Assembly (NCBI RefSeq): GCF_017996735.1
Contig: NZ_JAGOGJ010000035.1
Location: forward strand, 1-56,709
Direction of reading: 5' to 3'
Origin: Niveispirillum sp.
Lineage (GTDB): Bacteria > Pseudomonadota > Alphaproteobacteria > Azospirillales > Azospirillaceae
DNA length: 56,709 nucleotides
Part shown: one piece after another, positions 15,885-25,136 of the stretch
How the letters are laid out: each line of letters starts with the position of its first letter
Position numbering within the stretch: the first letter of the stretch is position 1
Program-made: the position numbers and the translations under genes
The notes under the pieces: model-generated
Told to the model about the DNA's origin: nothing
Database searches by the model: none
The model's input: only the letters and a program-made list of their open reading frames with translations

Positions 15885-18823
15885 CAGGCCGCCCCGACGA
15901 TCCGGTCGAAAGCGTCCTTGACCCTCGTCGCCTTTTCCCTCAGCGCCGCCTCCACCACCTCGAACGCGGTGCCTTCGGGCAGATCGGGAAGGGCGGCGCG
16001 GGCCAGACCGGCCTTCAGGCCCGGCGGCGCCTTGGCGGCGTCGAATCCGCCCTCCACCGTCAGGCGCAGGAAGCCCTGCACGCGGCGCCAGGTCTTGTGC
16101 GCGTCGATCAGCACATTGGCGGTGGCCACATCGATAAAGCCGCTATCCCCCAGCCAGGCCAGCGCACCGGTCGTGTTGGGATCAATGATATCCGGCCGTT
16201 CCGGCGCGTGCAGCAGGGTCAGGTACTGGGCGATGAACTGGATATCGATCATGCCGCCCCGGACATATTTCACGGTCCAGATATCGTCCGTGCGGTGCTG
16301 CTGATCGATGCGGGTCCGCATGGACGCCACATCCTCGCGCAGCTTGGCGGGGTCGCGCGGGCGGGTCAGCACGGATTTGATTTCCCCGGCCAGCCTGGCG
16401 CGCAGGCTGTCGGGGCCGGTCACCGCGCGGGCACGCGTCAGGGCCATATGTTCCCAGGTCCACGCACTGTTACGCTGATATTTGGCGAAACCTTCGAAGC
16501 TGACGGCCAGCGGCCCGGCATTGCCGGACGGGCGCAAGCGCATATCCACTTCGTAAAGCTGCCCCTCTGCCGTGTGGGCCGTGATGGCATTGACCAGACG
16601 CTGGGTCAGCTTGATGAAATAATCGTTGGGGGACAGGGGTTTGGCCCCATCTGACTGCACAACGTCGTCCGGCACCTCATAGACCGTGATCAGGTCCAGG
16701 TCGGAACGAAGCGACAGCGACCGCGCCCCCAGCCGCCCCAGGCCCAGCACGGCCATGCCGGCATCGGGCAGGCGCCCATGGCGCTTGGCGAATTCATCCT
16801 CCACGGCGCGCTGCAGCCCCACCAGCGCCACCTCGGCCACATCGCTCAGAAAGGCGCCCAGCCGGTCGGCATCGCTGACATGGCGCAGGATATGGACGCC
16901 GGCGCGGAACCGGTGTTCGTTGGTCCAGCGCCGCGTGAGGTCCAGCACCTCCTCAAAATAATGCGCCCCGCCCACCAGTGCCTCGAACCCGGCCTCCAGC
17001 TCCTCCCGCCCCGGCAGGGTGCCGAAGAAGCCGGGCAGCAGCACGGCATCCAGCGCCTGCGGCTGCCGCGCCAACTGTTCGGCCAGACGCGGTGCGGTAC
17101 CCATCACCTCCGCCACAAGGTCCAGCAGGTTGGGATTGGCATAGAACAGGCTGAACAACTGCACGCCCGCCGGCAGGCGCGACAGGAATTCATCGAATTT
17201 CAGGAAGGCCTGATCGGGATGGGCCGTGCGGCCAAAGGCGGCCAGCAGGGTGGGAACCAGTTCGGTCAGCAGCTCCCGCGCCCGCTGGCTGCGTGTGGCG
17301 CGGTAACGCCCATGGTGCCAGGCCCGGATCTGGCCCGCCACGGCCGACGGGTTCTGGTATCCCATCTCCCGCAGGGTGACCATCGTGTCGGGGTCATCCT
17401 CCGTGCCTGTGAAAACCAGGCTGCCGGAGCCGGACAGGGCCGGGCTTTCGGAGAAAAGATGGTCATAATGATCCTCCACGACCGTCAGCGTGGCCATCAG
17501 CCGGTCGCGGAACGCCTGCGTATCGGGAAAGCCCAGGAAGGCGGCGATGCGGTCCACGCCATCATCGGTCTTGGGCAATTGGTGGGTCTGTTGGTCATCC
17601 ACCATCTGCACCCGGTGTTCCACGGTGCGCAGGAAGCGGTAGGCCTCCGACAAATCGTCCGCCACCTGCCGTTCAACGCGGTCGGACGCGACCAGGGCGT
17701 ACAGCGTCTCCACGGTGCCGCAGGTGCGCAAGGACCGGTCGCGGCCGCCGAAGATCAATTGCTGGGTCTGGGCGAAGAATTCGATCTCCCGGATGCCGCC
17801 GCGCCCGATCTTGATATTGTGACCATTGACGGTCTTTTCGCGGTGGCCCTTGTGGGCGCCGATCTGGCGCTTGATGGAATGGATGTCCTGGATGGCCGCG
17901 AAATCCAGGTTCCGGCGCCAGATGAAGTGCCGGATGATGTCCATGAAGCCCTTGCCGGCCTCCAGATCGCCGGCCACTGGCCGGGCCTTGATCATGGCCG
18001 CCCGTTCCCAGTTCTGGCCCAGGCTGCTGTAGTAGGCTTCTGCCGCCGACACGCTGACAGCCACGGGCGTGGCGCCGGGGTCGGGGCGCAGGCGCAGGTC
18101 GGTGCGGAAGACATAGCCGTCGGCGGTGCGGTCATCCATGATGCGCACCATTTCGCGCGTCACCCGCACGAAATGTTTCGTCATCTCCCCATCCGGCACC
18201 TGCACGATGCCGTCATCATACAGCACGATCAGGTCGATATCGGAGGAGTAGTTCAGTTCGCGCGCGCCGAACTTGCCCATAGCCAGCACGATATAGCCGC
18301 TGCCCTTTTCCGGCTGCGCCGGATCGGGAACCTCCAGCTTGCCGCTGCTCACCGCCTGGCGCAGGGCGACGCGCACGGCCAGTTGCAGGGCCGCCTGCGC
18401 GAAGTCGGACAGGGCGCCCGTCACCTTTTCCAGCGGCCAATCCTGCGCCATGTCGGCCAGCCCGATCAGCAGGGCCGCGCGGCGCTTGGCGATGCGCAGG
18501 GCCTTCATCAGCCGGTCGGCGCTGGTTTCCGCGCCATGATCGCGCCACAGTGCCTGGACAAGGTCGTCGAAGGCGGCGTCAAAGCCGGTTTCCAGCAGGC
18601 GCCGGAAAAAACCCATCTCCCGCACCAGGGCCTGTCCCAGGAACGGGCTGTTGGCGAAAACCGCTTCCAGCACGCGCTTTCCGCTGGGGTCGGCGGCATA
18701 GGATCGTGCAAACGCGGCGAGATCGGGGTCACAGCCGGAACCTGTCGCTTCGTGCCAATGTTCCAGTCCGACGGCGGCACGTTGCGGATCGCCAAGGCGG
18801 GGAAGGGATTCTTGATTGAACAT
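15884..18823 (-). CDS. glnE: bifunctional glutamine synthetase adenylyltransferase/adenylyl-removing enzyme
   Basis: GlnE adds AMP to glutamine synthetase and removes it, under control of PII and glutamine, so it sets nitrogen assimilation. The 979-residue length is normal. Two nucleotidyltransferase domains are visible. The N-terminal one has GKFGARELNYSSDIDLIVLYD near residue 205, with the catalytic DxD, and belongs to the deadenylylating half. The C-terminal one has GLGRLGARSLSLRSDLDLITVYE near residue 695 and belongs to the adenylylating half. KIGRGGIREIEFFAQTQQLIFGG and KYVRGGMIDIQFIAQYLTLL are the paired helical GlnD_UR_UTase-type segments. It is divergent from the AsmA-like gene. The stop codon shares its last bases with the end of repeat element 3. 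Confidence 0.97.
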   Translation of the reverse strand: MFNQESLPRLGDPQRAAVGLEHWHEATGSGCDPDLAAFARSYAADPSGKRVLEAVFANSPFLGQALVREMGFFRRLLETGFDAAFDDLVQALWRDHGAETSADRLMKALRIAKRRAALLIGLADMAQDWPLEKVTGALSDFAQAALQLAVRVALRQAVSSGKLEVPDPAQPEKGSGYIVLAMGKFGARELNYSSDIDLIVLYDDGIVQVPDGEMTKHFVRVTREMVRIMDDRTADGYVFRTDLRLRPDPGATPVAVSVSAAEAYYSSLGQNWERAAMIKARPVAGDLEAGKGFMDIIRHFIWRRNLDFAAIQDIHSIKRQIGAHKGHREKTVNGHNIKIGRGGIREIEFFAQTQQLIFGGRDRSLRTCGTVETLYALVASDRVERQVADDLSEAYRFLRTVEHRVQMVDDQQTHQLPKTDDGVDRIAAFLGFPDTQAFRDRLMATLTVVEDHYDHLFSESPALSGSGSLVFTGTEDDPDTMVTLREMGYQNPSAVAGQIRAWHHGRYRATRSQRARELLTELVPTLLAAFGRTAHPDQAFLKFDEFLSRLPAGVQLFSLFYANPNLLDLVAEVMGTAPRLAEQLARQPQALDAVLLPGFFGTLPGREELEAGFEALVGGAHYFEEVLDLTRRWTNEHRFRAGVHILRHVSDADRLGAFLSDVAEVALVGLQRAVEDEFAKRHGRLPDAGMAVLGLGRLGARSLSLRSDLDLITVYEVPDDVVQSDGAKPLSPNDYFIKLTQRLVNAITAHTAEGQLYEVDMRLRPSGNAGPLAVSFEGFAKYQRNSAWTWEHMALTRARAVTGPDSLRARLAGEIKSVLTRPRDPAKLREDVASMRTRIDQQHRTDDIWTVKYVRGGMIDIQFIAQYLTLLHAPERPDIIDPNTTGALAWLGDSGFIDVATANVLIDAHKTWRRVQGFLRLTVEGGFDAAKAPPGLKAGLARAALPDLPEGTAFEVVEAALREKATRVKDAFDRIVGAA

Positions 18824-18944
18824 GGGGCGTCTACCGGGCTATCCCAAGCGTGCCGCGTTGGCGGGGGGCCAGACTGCCCATCGTCCGCGCATCAGGTCAA
18901 GCTGCCCGTAATGCCCGGCCAGGTCCGCCGGAGAACCGAGATCG

Positions 18945-21900
18945 ATGTTGCGTCGCACTGCCCTTATCCTGCTTGAACTGGTCACCGGCCTGTTGCTGGT
19001 GGTATTGGCAGCGGGCGGGTACGCGGCGTTCCGGTTGACGCAGCAGGGACCGATCGCCATCGATTTCATCACCCCCTATCTGGTGCAGGAACTGTCGCGC
19101 GACGGACCGGTCCGGCTGGAGGTCGACCGCACGGAACTGGCCTGGGTCGGCTTTGGCACGCCCATCGACATCCGGGTGAAGGGGGTGGAGGCGCATGGCG
19201 CCACGGGTGCGCTGCTGGCCGCCGTTCCCGAAATGCGCCTGGGCCTGTCCGTGCCGGCCCTGCTGCGCGGTCGTGTGGCGCCGACGCGCATCGATCTGGT
19301 GGAACCCAGCCTTTACGCGGAACGCACCGCCGATGGGGGCTTTCGCCTGGATATCGGCGATGACAGTTCCGATCCGGAGGCCGGCGCCCGCATCCTGTCC
19401 GACCTGATTGAACAGATGCGCCGTCCGCCGGACCCGGAGGCCACCATGGGGGCCCTGCGTGACCTGCGCATCACCCGCGGCCGGCTGGTGGTCGCCAATC
19501 TGGCCACCGATACGAAATGGCAGGTGCCGCGCCTTGACCTGCGTCTGCGCCGCGATGTGCGCGGCGTGCGCGGGACGGCCGCCGCCGATATCGACATGGG
19601 TGGGCAGATCAACCAGATTTCGGCCGAAATCGTCTGGCGGGCCGAGGATGGTGGCATCACCCTCCGCAGTGAGATCGCCGACATCGTGCCGGCCGAATTC
19701 GCGGAGATCGCCCCCGTCTTGCACCCGCTGCGCGCCCTTGATGTGACGCTGGCCGGCACCATCATGCTGGAACTGAAATCCGACCTGACGCCCCAGAACC
19801 TCGTGCTGGGACTGACGGGCGGCAAGGGCCGGCTGTCGCTGCCCGACCAGTTGCCCGAACCGCTGGAATTCGACCATGTGGAACTGCATGGCACGCTGGA
19901 TGATGCCGGGCGCCATCTGGAACTGACGCGCTTCAACCTGGACATGGCCGGGCCGACGGACCTGACCATCAGCGGCACGGCCCGCCAGCGGGAAAAGACC
20001 ATCGAACTGGCCCTGACGACGGAGATCACGGGCCTGCCCATGGCGGACCTGCACCGGTACTGGCCCAAGGGTGTGAAGGACAATACCCGCGAATGGATGG
20101 TCCATAACCTGGCCGACGGCACCTTCGACCGCACGACCTTCCGGCTGGAAGGGTCGGGTCCCGTGGACGATCCCGGCAATTTCCATGTCGCCAAGATGCA
20201 GGGCGATTTTTCCCTGTCCGGTTTCACCGTTCATTACCGGCCGCCCCTGCCGCCCGTGACCAACGTGTCCGCCACCGCGACCTTCGACGGCAAAAGCTTC
20301 GATATCGACGTGAAGGAAGGGGCGCTGCTGGATATGAAGGCGGGGCCGGGCCGGATTCGCATTCTGGGCCTGGACACCGACAATAACCATCGCATCGATA
20401 TCCGGGTGGCGCTGGAAGGGGCGCTTTCCTCGGCCCTGACCGTGCTGGACCACCCGCCGCTGGGCTATGCCGCCAAGGTCAATCTGGTGCCGGAGAAGGC
20501 GGCGGGGCAGGCCAGGGCGGAACTGCATTTCGCCTTCCCGCTGGTGGCGGCATTGACCATGGACATGGTGGAACTGGACGGCAAGGCCAGCCTGACCGGC
20601 GTCGCCGTGCCCGACATCGTGTCGGATATCGATGCGACCGACGGGGTGCTGGACCTGACGGTCACCGGCCATGACCTGCACATGACGGGCACGGCACAGC
20701 TCAATGGCGTGCCGTCGCAGGTGGAATGGGTGGAGAATTTCCCCGCCGACGCGCCCATCGGCACCCAGGTGCGGGTGCGCGGCCGGCTGGATGATGAACA
20801 GCGCCGCCGCTTCCGCCTGGATTTCCCGGACTGGCTGAACGGCCCGGCCGCTGTCGACATGGTCTATACCAGCGAGCGCACGGCCCAGGGGCGGCAGCAG
20901 ACCATCCAGGCCGATCTCGACATCACCCCGTCGACCCTGCGCATCGATATGCTGAAATGGCGCAAGGAGCCGGGCAAGCCGGGCCAGGGCCGCGTCACCG
21001 CGCGGTTCAAGGATGGCAAGCCCGTGCTGATCCCCGCCTTCGTGGTGACGACGGAGGAGTTGAGCGCCGTCGGGTCGATGGAACTGCGCGAGGTGGATTA
21101 CGGCCTGTCCCACCTGTTGCTGGACCAGTTCAAGCTGGGCAACAGCGATGCGCGCATCGATATCCGGGATACGGATGGCAAGGGCGGACTGGCCATCGAT
21201 GTGCGCGGCGACAGTTTCGACGTGCGCCCGTTCCGCAGCCGCAACAAGGGTCCAGATGGCAAGGTGATCCCCCCCGACCCGGCGGAGGAGGCGGCGCCCA
21301 AGACCCCCTTGTCCATCTCCTTCGATCTGGGCCGCGCCATCATGGGCGATGATGGCCGGGAGATCAGGCAGGCCAAGGGCCGGATGGAACGTGACACGCG
21401 TATCTGGTACCGCACCGACCTTGACGCCGATGTAGGGGAGAAGGGCACCTTGCGTGTCCGTTATGCGCCCGACCCGGCCGATGCCCGTATCCTGACCCTG
21501 GTGGCGGAAACCGACGATGCCGGCGCCACGCTGCGCGGACTGGACGTGATCAGCCAGATCAAGGGGGGCAAGCTGACCCTGGCCGGACGGTCGATGACCG
21601 ATGACCCCGGACAGGCCCTGGTGGGCAAGGCCGATCTGACCAATTATCAGGTGCAGGATGCGCCGGTCCTGGCCCGGCTGCTCTCCGCCGCGTCACCGCG
21701 TGGATTCGCCAACTTCATGTCGGGCCAGCCCATCGCCTTCTCCCGCCTGTCGGGTGACTGGCTGTGGCACAAGGATGGCATCACCCTGCGCGACATGCGC
21801 ACATCGGGGTCACAGGTGGGCCTGACGCTGGAGGGCAATGTCGATATCAAGCGCAACGATGTGGCGCTGCAGGGCACGATCGTGCCCTTCACCACCGTCA

Positions 21901-22115
21901 ACAAGCTGCTGGGCGTCATTCCCCTGTTGGGTGACCTGCTGGTCGGTGGGGAAGGGCAGGGGCTGTTCGCGGCCACCTACAAGGTGAAGGGACCGACGGA
22001 CAACCTGGATGTCAGTGTCAACCCGCTGGCGGTTCTGGCGCCGGGCTTCCTGCGCAACCTGTTCTTCCTGCCACAGCCGGCGGGGGAGGATATGCCCAAG
22101 GAGGCAAAGCCCTGA
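18945..22115 (+). CDS. large AsmA/YhdP-like protein (DUF3971)
   Basis: A 1056-residue envelope protein of the AsmA superfamily. Residues 8-30 form one N-terminal membrane anchor (LILLELVTGLLLVVLAAGGYAAF). The rest should lie in the periplasm. It carries the DUF3971 block (GLPMADLHRYWPKGVKDNTREWMVHNLADGTF near 360-390) and a C-terminal AsmA-like region (LVGKADLTNYQVQDAPVLARLLSAASPRGFANFMSG ... GNVDIKRNDVALQGTIVPFTTVNKLLGVIPLLGDLLVGG). YhdP and TamB relatives form long hydrophobic grooves that move phospholipids to the outer membrane; that role is inferred here. The start has a GGAGAA site 10 bases upstream. It is divergent from glnE by 121 bases with no obvious regulator site. Confidence 0.9.
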   Translation: MLRRTALILLELVTGLLLVVLAAGGYAAFRLTQQGPIAIDFITPYLVQELSRDGPVRLEVDRTELAWVGFGTPIDIRVKGVEAHGATGALLAAVPEMRLGLSVPALLRGRVAPTRIDLVEPSLYAERTADGGFRLDIGDDSSDPEAGARILSDLIEQMRRPPDPEATMGALRDLRITRGRLVVANLATDTKWQVPRLDLRLRRDVRGVRGTAAADIDMGGQINQISAEIVWRAEDGGITLRSEIADIVPAEFAEIAPVLHPLRALDVTLAGTIMLELKSDLTPQNLVLGLTGGKGRLSLPDQLPEPLEFDHVELHGTLDDAGRHLELTRFNLDMAGPTDLTISGTARQREKTIELALTTEITGLPMADLHRYWPKGVKDNTREWMVHNLADGTFDRTTFRLEGSGPVDDPGNFHVAKMQGDFSLSGFTVHYRPPLPPVTNVSATATFDGKSFDIDVKEGALLDMKAGPGRIRILGLDTDNNHRIDIRVALEGALSSALTVLDHPPLGYAAKVNLVPEKAAGQARAELHFAFPLVAALTMDMVELDGKASLTGVAVPDIVSDIDATDGVLDLTVTGHDLHMTGTAQLNGVPSQVEWVENFPADAPIGTQVRVRGRLDDEQRRRFRLDFPDWLNGPAAVDMVYTSERTAQGRQQTIQADLDITPSTLRIDMLKWRKEPGKPGQGRVTARFKDGKPVLIPAFVVTTEELSAVGSMELREVDYGLSHLLLDQFKLGNSDARIDIRDTDGKGGLAIDVRGDSFDVRPFRSRNKGPDGKVIPPDPAEEAAPKTPLSISFDLGRAIMGDDGREIRQAKGRMERDTRIWYRTDLDADVGEKGTLRVRYAPDPADARILTLVAETDDAGATLRGLDVISQIKGGKLTLAGRSMTDDPGQALVGKADLTNYQVQDAPVLARLLSAASPRGFANFMSGQPIAFSRLSGDWLWHKDGITLRDMRTSGSQVGLTLEGNVDIKRNDVALQGTIVPFTTVNKLLGVIPLLGDLLVGGEGQGLFAATYKVKGPTDNLDVSVNPLAVLAPGFLRNLFFLPQPAGEDMPKEAKP

Positions 22116-22116
22116 T

Positions 22117-22150
22117 CCGGCGGCACAAATGGCCATCCCGCCGGACAGTT
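22117..22150 (+). terminator. possible terminator between convergent genes
   Basis: TCCGGCGG and CCGCCGGA arms with a loop of about 14 bases, followed by CAGTTTT, lie just after the AsmA-like gene. Confidence 0.4.
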
Positions 22151-22214
22151 TTCCCGCGCGCAGGGGCCGGCGGCGGGTGGCTCCCGCGGTCATTGATCGG
22201 GTTCTGATCCCGCC

Positions 22215-22487
22215 TTATCCGATGACCGACTCCGACGGGTCCCGTCCTACGGTCAGCGCCGTCAATGCCATCGCGGCCGGCACCAGAACCGGTGGCCAAT
22301 CGTCCTGCATGATGTTCTCCAGCACCAGCCCGTCGTCGGAGACGCTGGCGGCATAGAGATTGCCCACGCGCCGCTCGGGCCTGGTGCCGCCGGTCAGGCC
22401 GGTGATGAAGGCGGAAATCCCCTGATGGTCGCCGCTCATATCGGTTTGCAGCCAGTCGGCCAGCCATTCTGCAGGATCATGGTTCAT
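22215..22487 (-). CDS. small acidic protein coupled to the EndoU-like gene (possible immunity protein)
   Basis: A 90-residue protein with no family I recognise. It has no signal peptide or membrane segment and is acidic, with a Trp/Asp-rich start (AEWLADWLQTDMSGDHQG) and a later NIMQDDWPPVLVPAAMALTAL. Its ATG overlaps the stop codon of the upstream EndoU-like gene as ATGA (22484-22487), so the two are translated together. A small, acidic, cytosolic protein directly coupled to a nuclease gene is the usual form of an immunity gene, so that role is proposed, but nothing in its sequence proves it. It ends convergent with the AsmA-like gene. Confidence 0.65.
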   Translation of the reverse strand: MNHDPAEWLADWLQTDMSGDHQGISAFITGLTGGTRPERRVGNLYAASVSDDGLVLENIMQDDWPPVLVPAAMALTALTVGRDPSESVIG

Positions 22488-23026
22488 TTCGGACAGGTCT
22501 CCCCCATCTGCGGAAAGGCGGTGTTGATGCGCCCGTCGTCGAATTCAGCGAAACGGATGACGAATCGTTCGCCGCCCGGACCCGTGCAATATCTGGCATC
22601 CGGCTTGGCCGGGGCTGAACAGCCCAGCTTGCCCCACGGCTTGGCCGGGCCATGGCTGTTCCTCACGGCATGAAGGATGGAGTTCGTCACCTGCTCGACA
22701 CTGCAATTGTCGGGATAGAAGGTGGAGTTCTTGGCCTTGCCGTTCTCGAAGAACACGCGCGTACTGTACAGGCCGTCAGGCTGGGCGGGTTGTGTCTGCA
22801 CTTCCTTGACGGGGGCCGTGTCGATGATGGCGCGGGAATGCATGCCGACGACGTCGCCATTCTTCTTGATCTCCCCGCACAGCACGTGGCGCAGGTTGAT
22901 GGACGGTTCCGTGGCGCTCCAGCCGAAGCTTTCATCCTCGCAGGAAGGTTTTCCCGTCGCCCCCGCCACCCCGGTCAGGGCCAGCGTCAAAGCCAATGCC
23001 GCGACCCCGGCCATTCCCATCGCCAT
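22484..23026 (-). CDS. secreted EndoU-like nuclease domain protein
   Basis: A 180-residue protein with a signal peptide (cleavage near AGA-TG, residue 23). The mature part matches the bacterial EndoU nuclease pattern by eye: LRHVLCGEI with H47, then GMHSRAI with H63, 16 residues later, followed by GLYSTRVFF, a lysine pair at 97 and 99, and STFYPDNCSVEQVTNSILHAV. In characterised EndoU effectors two histidines and a lysine cut RNA by a 2',3'-cyclic-phosphate mechanism. Five cysteines suggest disulfides after export. Characterised EndoU domains are often at the C-termini of large contact-dependent toxins; here the domain stands alone behind a signal peptide. The start has AGGGGA upstream. It overlaps the small downstream gene. 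Confidence 0.72.
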   Translation of the reverse strand: MAMGMAGVAALALTLALTGVAGATGKPSCEDESFGWSATEPSINLRHVLCGEIKKNGDVVGMHSRAIIDTAPVKEVQTQPAQPDGLYSTRVFFENGKAKNSTFYPDNCSVEQVTNSILHAVRNSHGPAKPWGKLGCSAPAKPDARYCTGPGGERFVIRFAEFDDGRINTAFPQMGETCPK

Positions 23027-23103
23027 CTTGTTCCCCTATCAGGTTGTGGAAGCATCCCCCATGGGGCAAACATAGCACCGGTTGCGCAGGCAGGAGAGGG
23101 ACG

Positions 23104-23730
23104 ATGAAGCGGGAACGCATGATCCGCATGGCATTGGCGGCTTTGGTGGGCCTGATCATGGCGGCCGTCATCGCCTGGATGACCGTCCGCCATGATCAGC
23201 GCCAGGCGGGCGGGGTGGCCACCGGTGTGGCGCCGGCCAGCATCGGCGGTCCCTTCACCCTGATGGCGCACGACGGGCGTACCGTCTCCGATACGGATTT
23301 CCAGGGCAAGTACCGGCTGGTCTTCTTCGGCTACACCTTCTGTCCCGACATCTGCCCGACGGAGCTGCAGACCATCGCGCAGGCGATGGATCAGATGGGC
23401 GACTCCGGTGCGGATGTGCAGCCGCTGTTCATCACCATCGATCCCGCCCGCGATACGCCCCCCGTGCTGGCGGAATATGTCGCGCTGTTCCATCCCTCCA
23501 TCATCGGCCTGACGGGAACGGCGGACCAGATTGCGGCAGTGGCCAAGGAATACCGTGTCTATTACGCCCGTTCCCAGGGGGAACCGGACCCGACCCAGTA
23601 TCTGATGGACCATTCCACCTTCTCCTATCTGATGGCGCCCGACGGGTCATTCGTCACTGTTTTCGCCAAGGACACGACACCTGAACAGATGGTGGAAGCC
23701 ATCGCCGCGCATCGTGCCAGGGGACGCTGA
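23104..23730 (+). CDS. sco: SCO1/SenC copper chaperone for cytochrome oxidase
   Basis: A 208-residue membrane-anchored thioredoxin-fold protein that delivers copper to the CuA site of cytochrome oxidase subunit II. One N-terminal membrane segment (about residues 8-24) is followed by the Sco domain. The copper ligands are the two cysteines of FCPDICP and the histidine of YLMDHSTFSYL. PLFITIDPARDTP is also a family motif. The start at 23104 has AGGAGAGGG just upstream; the frame is open further but begins with unrelated Pro/Arg-rich sequence. Its partner oxidase operon lies about 5 kb downstream on the same strand. Confidence 0.95.
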   Translation: MKRERMIRMALAALVGLIMAAVIAWMTVRHDQRQAGGVATGVAPASIGGPFTLMAHDGRTVSDTDFQGKYRLVFFGYTFCPDICPTELQTIAQAMDQMGDSGADVQPLFITIDPARDTPPVLAEYVALFHPSIIGLTGTADQIAAVAKEYRVYYARSQGEPDPTQYLMDHSTFSYLMAPDGSFVTVFAKDTTPEQMVEAIAAHRARGR

Positions 23731-23752
23731 CCCTGCTTTTGTGTAACGTGAC

Positions 23753-23773
23753 GCCGGCCGTTACCGGCTTTTT
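23753..23773 (+). terminator. intrinsic terminator after sco
   Basis: GCCGG / CCGGC stem with a six-base loop and a run of five T's (23769-23773), separating sco from the ATP synthase promoter. Confidence 0.7.
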
Positions 23774-23886
23774 GGGGGGTAAAAGGGCCGTTTCCCACGC
23801 AAAAGGTATGATGCGCTGCGGCATCGGACCTATGCGCGGGGTGGAAATCATTGATTTTCAGGTACTTAAGTAGGGGTGCCTTACCC

Positions 23887-23915
23887 TTGACAGTATCAGG
23901 GCCTAACCGTATGGT
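23887..23915 (+). promoter_or_regulatory. sigma-70 promoter of the F0 operon
   Basis: TTGACA (23887-23892), an exact -35 consensus, is followed after exactly 17 bases by TATGGT (23910-23915). It lies 52 bases before the atpI start and downstream of the sco terminator, so it should drive atpI-B-E-F'-F. Confidence 0.75.
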
Positions 23916-23966
23916 GCCGCCGCTTTCGCACGGTATCTAACATTCTGGCGGAAGGGAGCCCGCTTC

Positions 23967-24323
23967 ATGTCCGATGAGCGCACGCCCCCCTCGCTAGAGG
24001 AACTGGATGCCCGCCTGCGTGAGGCCCGCCGCGTCGCCGGCATGGACCCGCCAGATGCCCCACCGGGGCAACCGGCCGGGGGCGTGTCGAACGGAGACAT
24101 GGCACTGGGTCTGCGCGTTGGGGTGGAACTGGTCGCCGGTGTGCTTTTCGGGCTCGCGCTCGGATATGGCATCGACTGGTGGCTGGATACCAAACCCTGG
24201 GGAATGATCATCCTGATCTTCCTGGGCGCGATCGCCGGATTTATGAATGTGTACCGCCTGACCTCCGGTCAGGGGTATGCGGCGGGGTTCGACAAGTCCC
24301 AAAAGCGGGACGGTGGGGAGTAG
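23967..24323 (+). CDS. atpI: ATP synthase protein I (AtpI)
   Basis: A 118-residue small membrane protein, the AtpI/AtpZ-type accessory of the F-type ATP synthase, thought to help assemble the c-ring or take up magnesium. The N-terminus is charged and Pro-rich (SLEELDARLREARR). Two membrane helices follow: residues 50-70 (LRVGVELVAGVLFGLALGYGIDWWLDT) and 78-95 (MIILIFLGAIAGFMNVYR). It is the first gene of the F0 operon and is separated from atpB by six bases. F1 genes are not in the window, as is usual in Alphaproteobacteria, where F0 and F1 operons are apart. Confidence 0.93.
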   Translation: MSDERTPPSLEELDARLREARRVAGMDPPDAPPGQPAGGVSNGDMALGLRVGVELVAGVLFGLALGYGIDWWLDTKPWGMIILIFLGAIAGFMNVYRLTSGQGYAAGFDKSQKRDGGE

Positions 24324-24329
24324 GGCATC

Positions 24330-25073
24330 GTGGCTGGTCCTTTGGAGCAATTCGAGATCAAGCGCCTGGTCAGCCTGCCGGTTGGCAACCTTGATCTGTC
24401 CTTCACCAATTCCGCGCTGTGGATGGTGATCGCTGTCGTGGCCTCGACCTTCCTGCTGGTCTATGGCATGCGCGGCCGCGCCCTGGTGCCGGGTCGTCTG
24501 CAGTCGATCGCGGAGATCCTGTACGAGTTCGTGGCGGAGATGGTTCGGGACAATGCCGGCCCGCAGGCCCGCAAGTTCTTCCCCTTCATCTTCTCGCTGT
24601 TCATCTTCGTGCTGTTCGGCAACGTCCTGGGTCTGATCCCCTGGTCCTTCACCTTCACCAGCCACATCATCGTGACCTTTGCGATGGCGCTGTTCGTGTT
24701 CGTGGTGGTGACCATCGTTGCCTTCGTGAAGCACGGTCTGCACTTCTTCCACTTCTTCCTGCCGCATGGCACGCCGCTGTGGCTGGCGCCGCTGATCGTT
24801 CCCATCGAACTGATCTCCTACTTCGTGCGCCCCATCAGCCTGTCCATTCGTCTGTTCGCCAACATGCTGGCCGGCCACACCATGATGAAGGTCTTCGCGG
24901 GCTTCACGGTGTCGATGGTCGCCGCTGGTGGTGGCATGGCTGCGGTTGGCATGCTCCCGGTTCTCCTGAACGTCGCGCTGTTCGCCCTGGAATTCCTGGT
25001 CGCCGGCATTCAGGCCTACATCTTCGCGCTGCTGAGCTGCGTGTATCTGCGTGACGCGCTGGAGATGCACTAA
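24330..25073 (+). CDS. atpB: ATP synthase F0 subunit a
   Basis: Subunit a forms the two proton half-channels against the c-ring. The 247-residue protein starts with GTG (24330) and has the expected N-terminal QFEIKRLVSLPVGN stretch and about six membrane helices. The essential arginine lies in PISLSIRLFANMLAGHTMMKVFAGF near residue 173; downstream ALEFLVAGIQAYIFALLSCVYLRDA carries the conserved Glu and Gln of helix 5/6. The frame in +2 over the same DNA is also open, which is a GC-rich shadow. Confidence 0.97.
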   Translation: MAGPLEQFEIKRLVSLPVGNLDLSFTNSALWMVIAVVASTFLLVYGMRGRALVPGRLQSIAEILYEFVAEMVRDNAGPQARKFFPFIFSLFIFVLFGNVLGLIPWSFTFTSHIIVTFAMALFVFVVVTIVAFVKHGLHFFHFFLPHGTPLWLAPLIVPIELISYFVRPISLSIRLFANMLAGHTMMKVFAGFTVSMVAAGGGMAAVGMLPVLLNVALFALEFLVAGIQAYIFALLSCVYLRDALEMH

Positions 25074-25136
25074 GCATCTCCGCTGTCCAACCCGTCTTCG
25101 TTACAAAAGACACTTCCAACCTAGAGGAACTTCAAA

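Noticed and set aside
16778..18976. 732-codon open frame on the plus strand opposite glnE
   Set aside because: The translated product is low-complexity (Gln/His/Gly-rich) and glnE has complete family motifs on the other strand.
18897..21113. 738-codon minus-strand frame inside the AsmA-like gene
   Set aside because: His/Gln-rich shadow; the plus-strand protein has a membrane anchor and conserved DUF3971 blocks.
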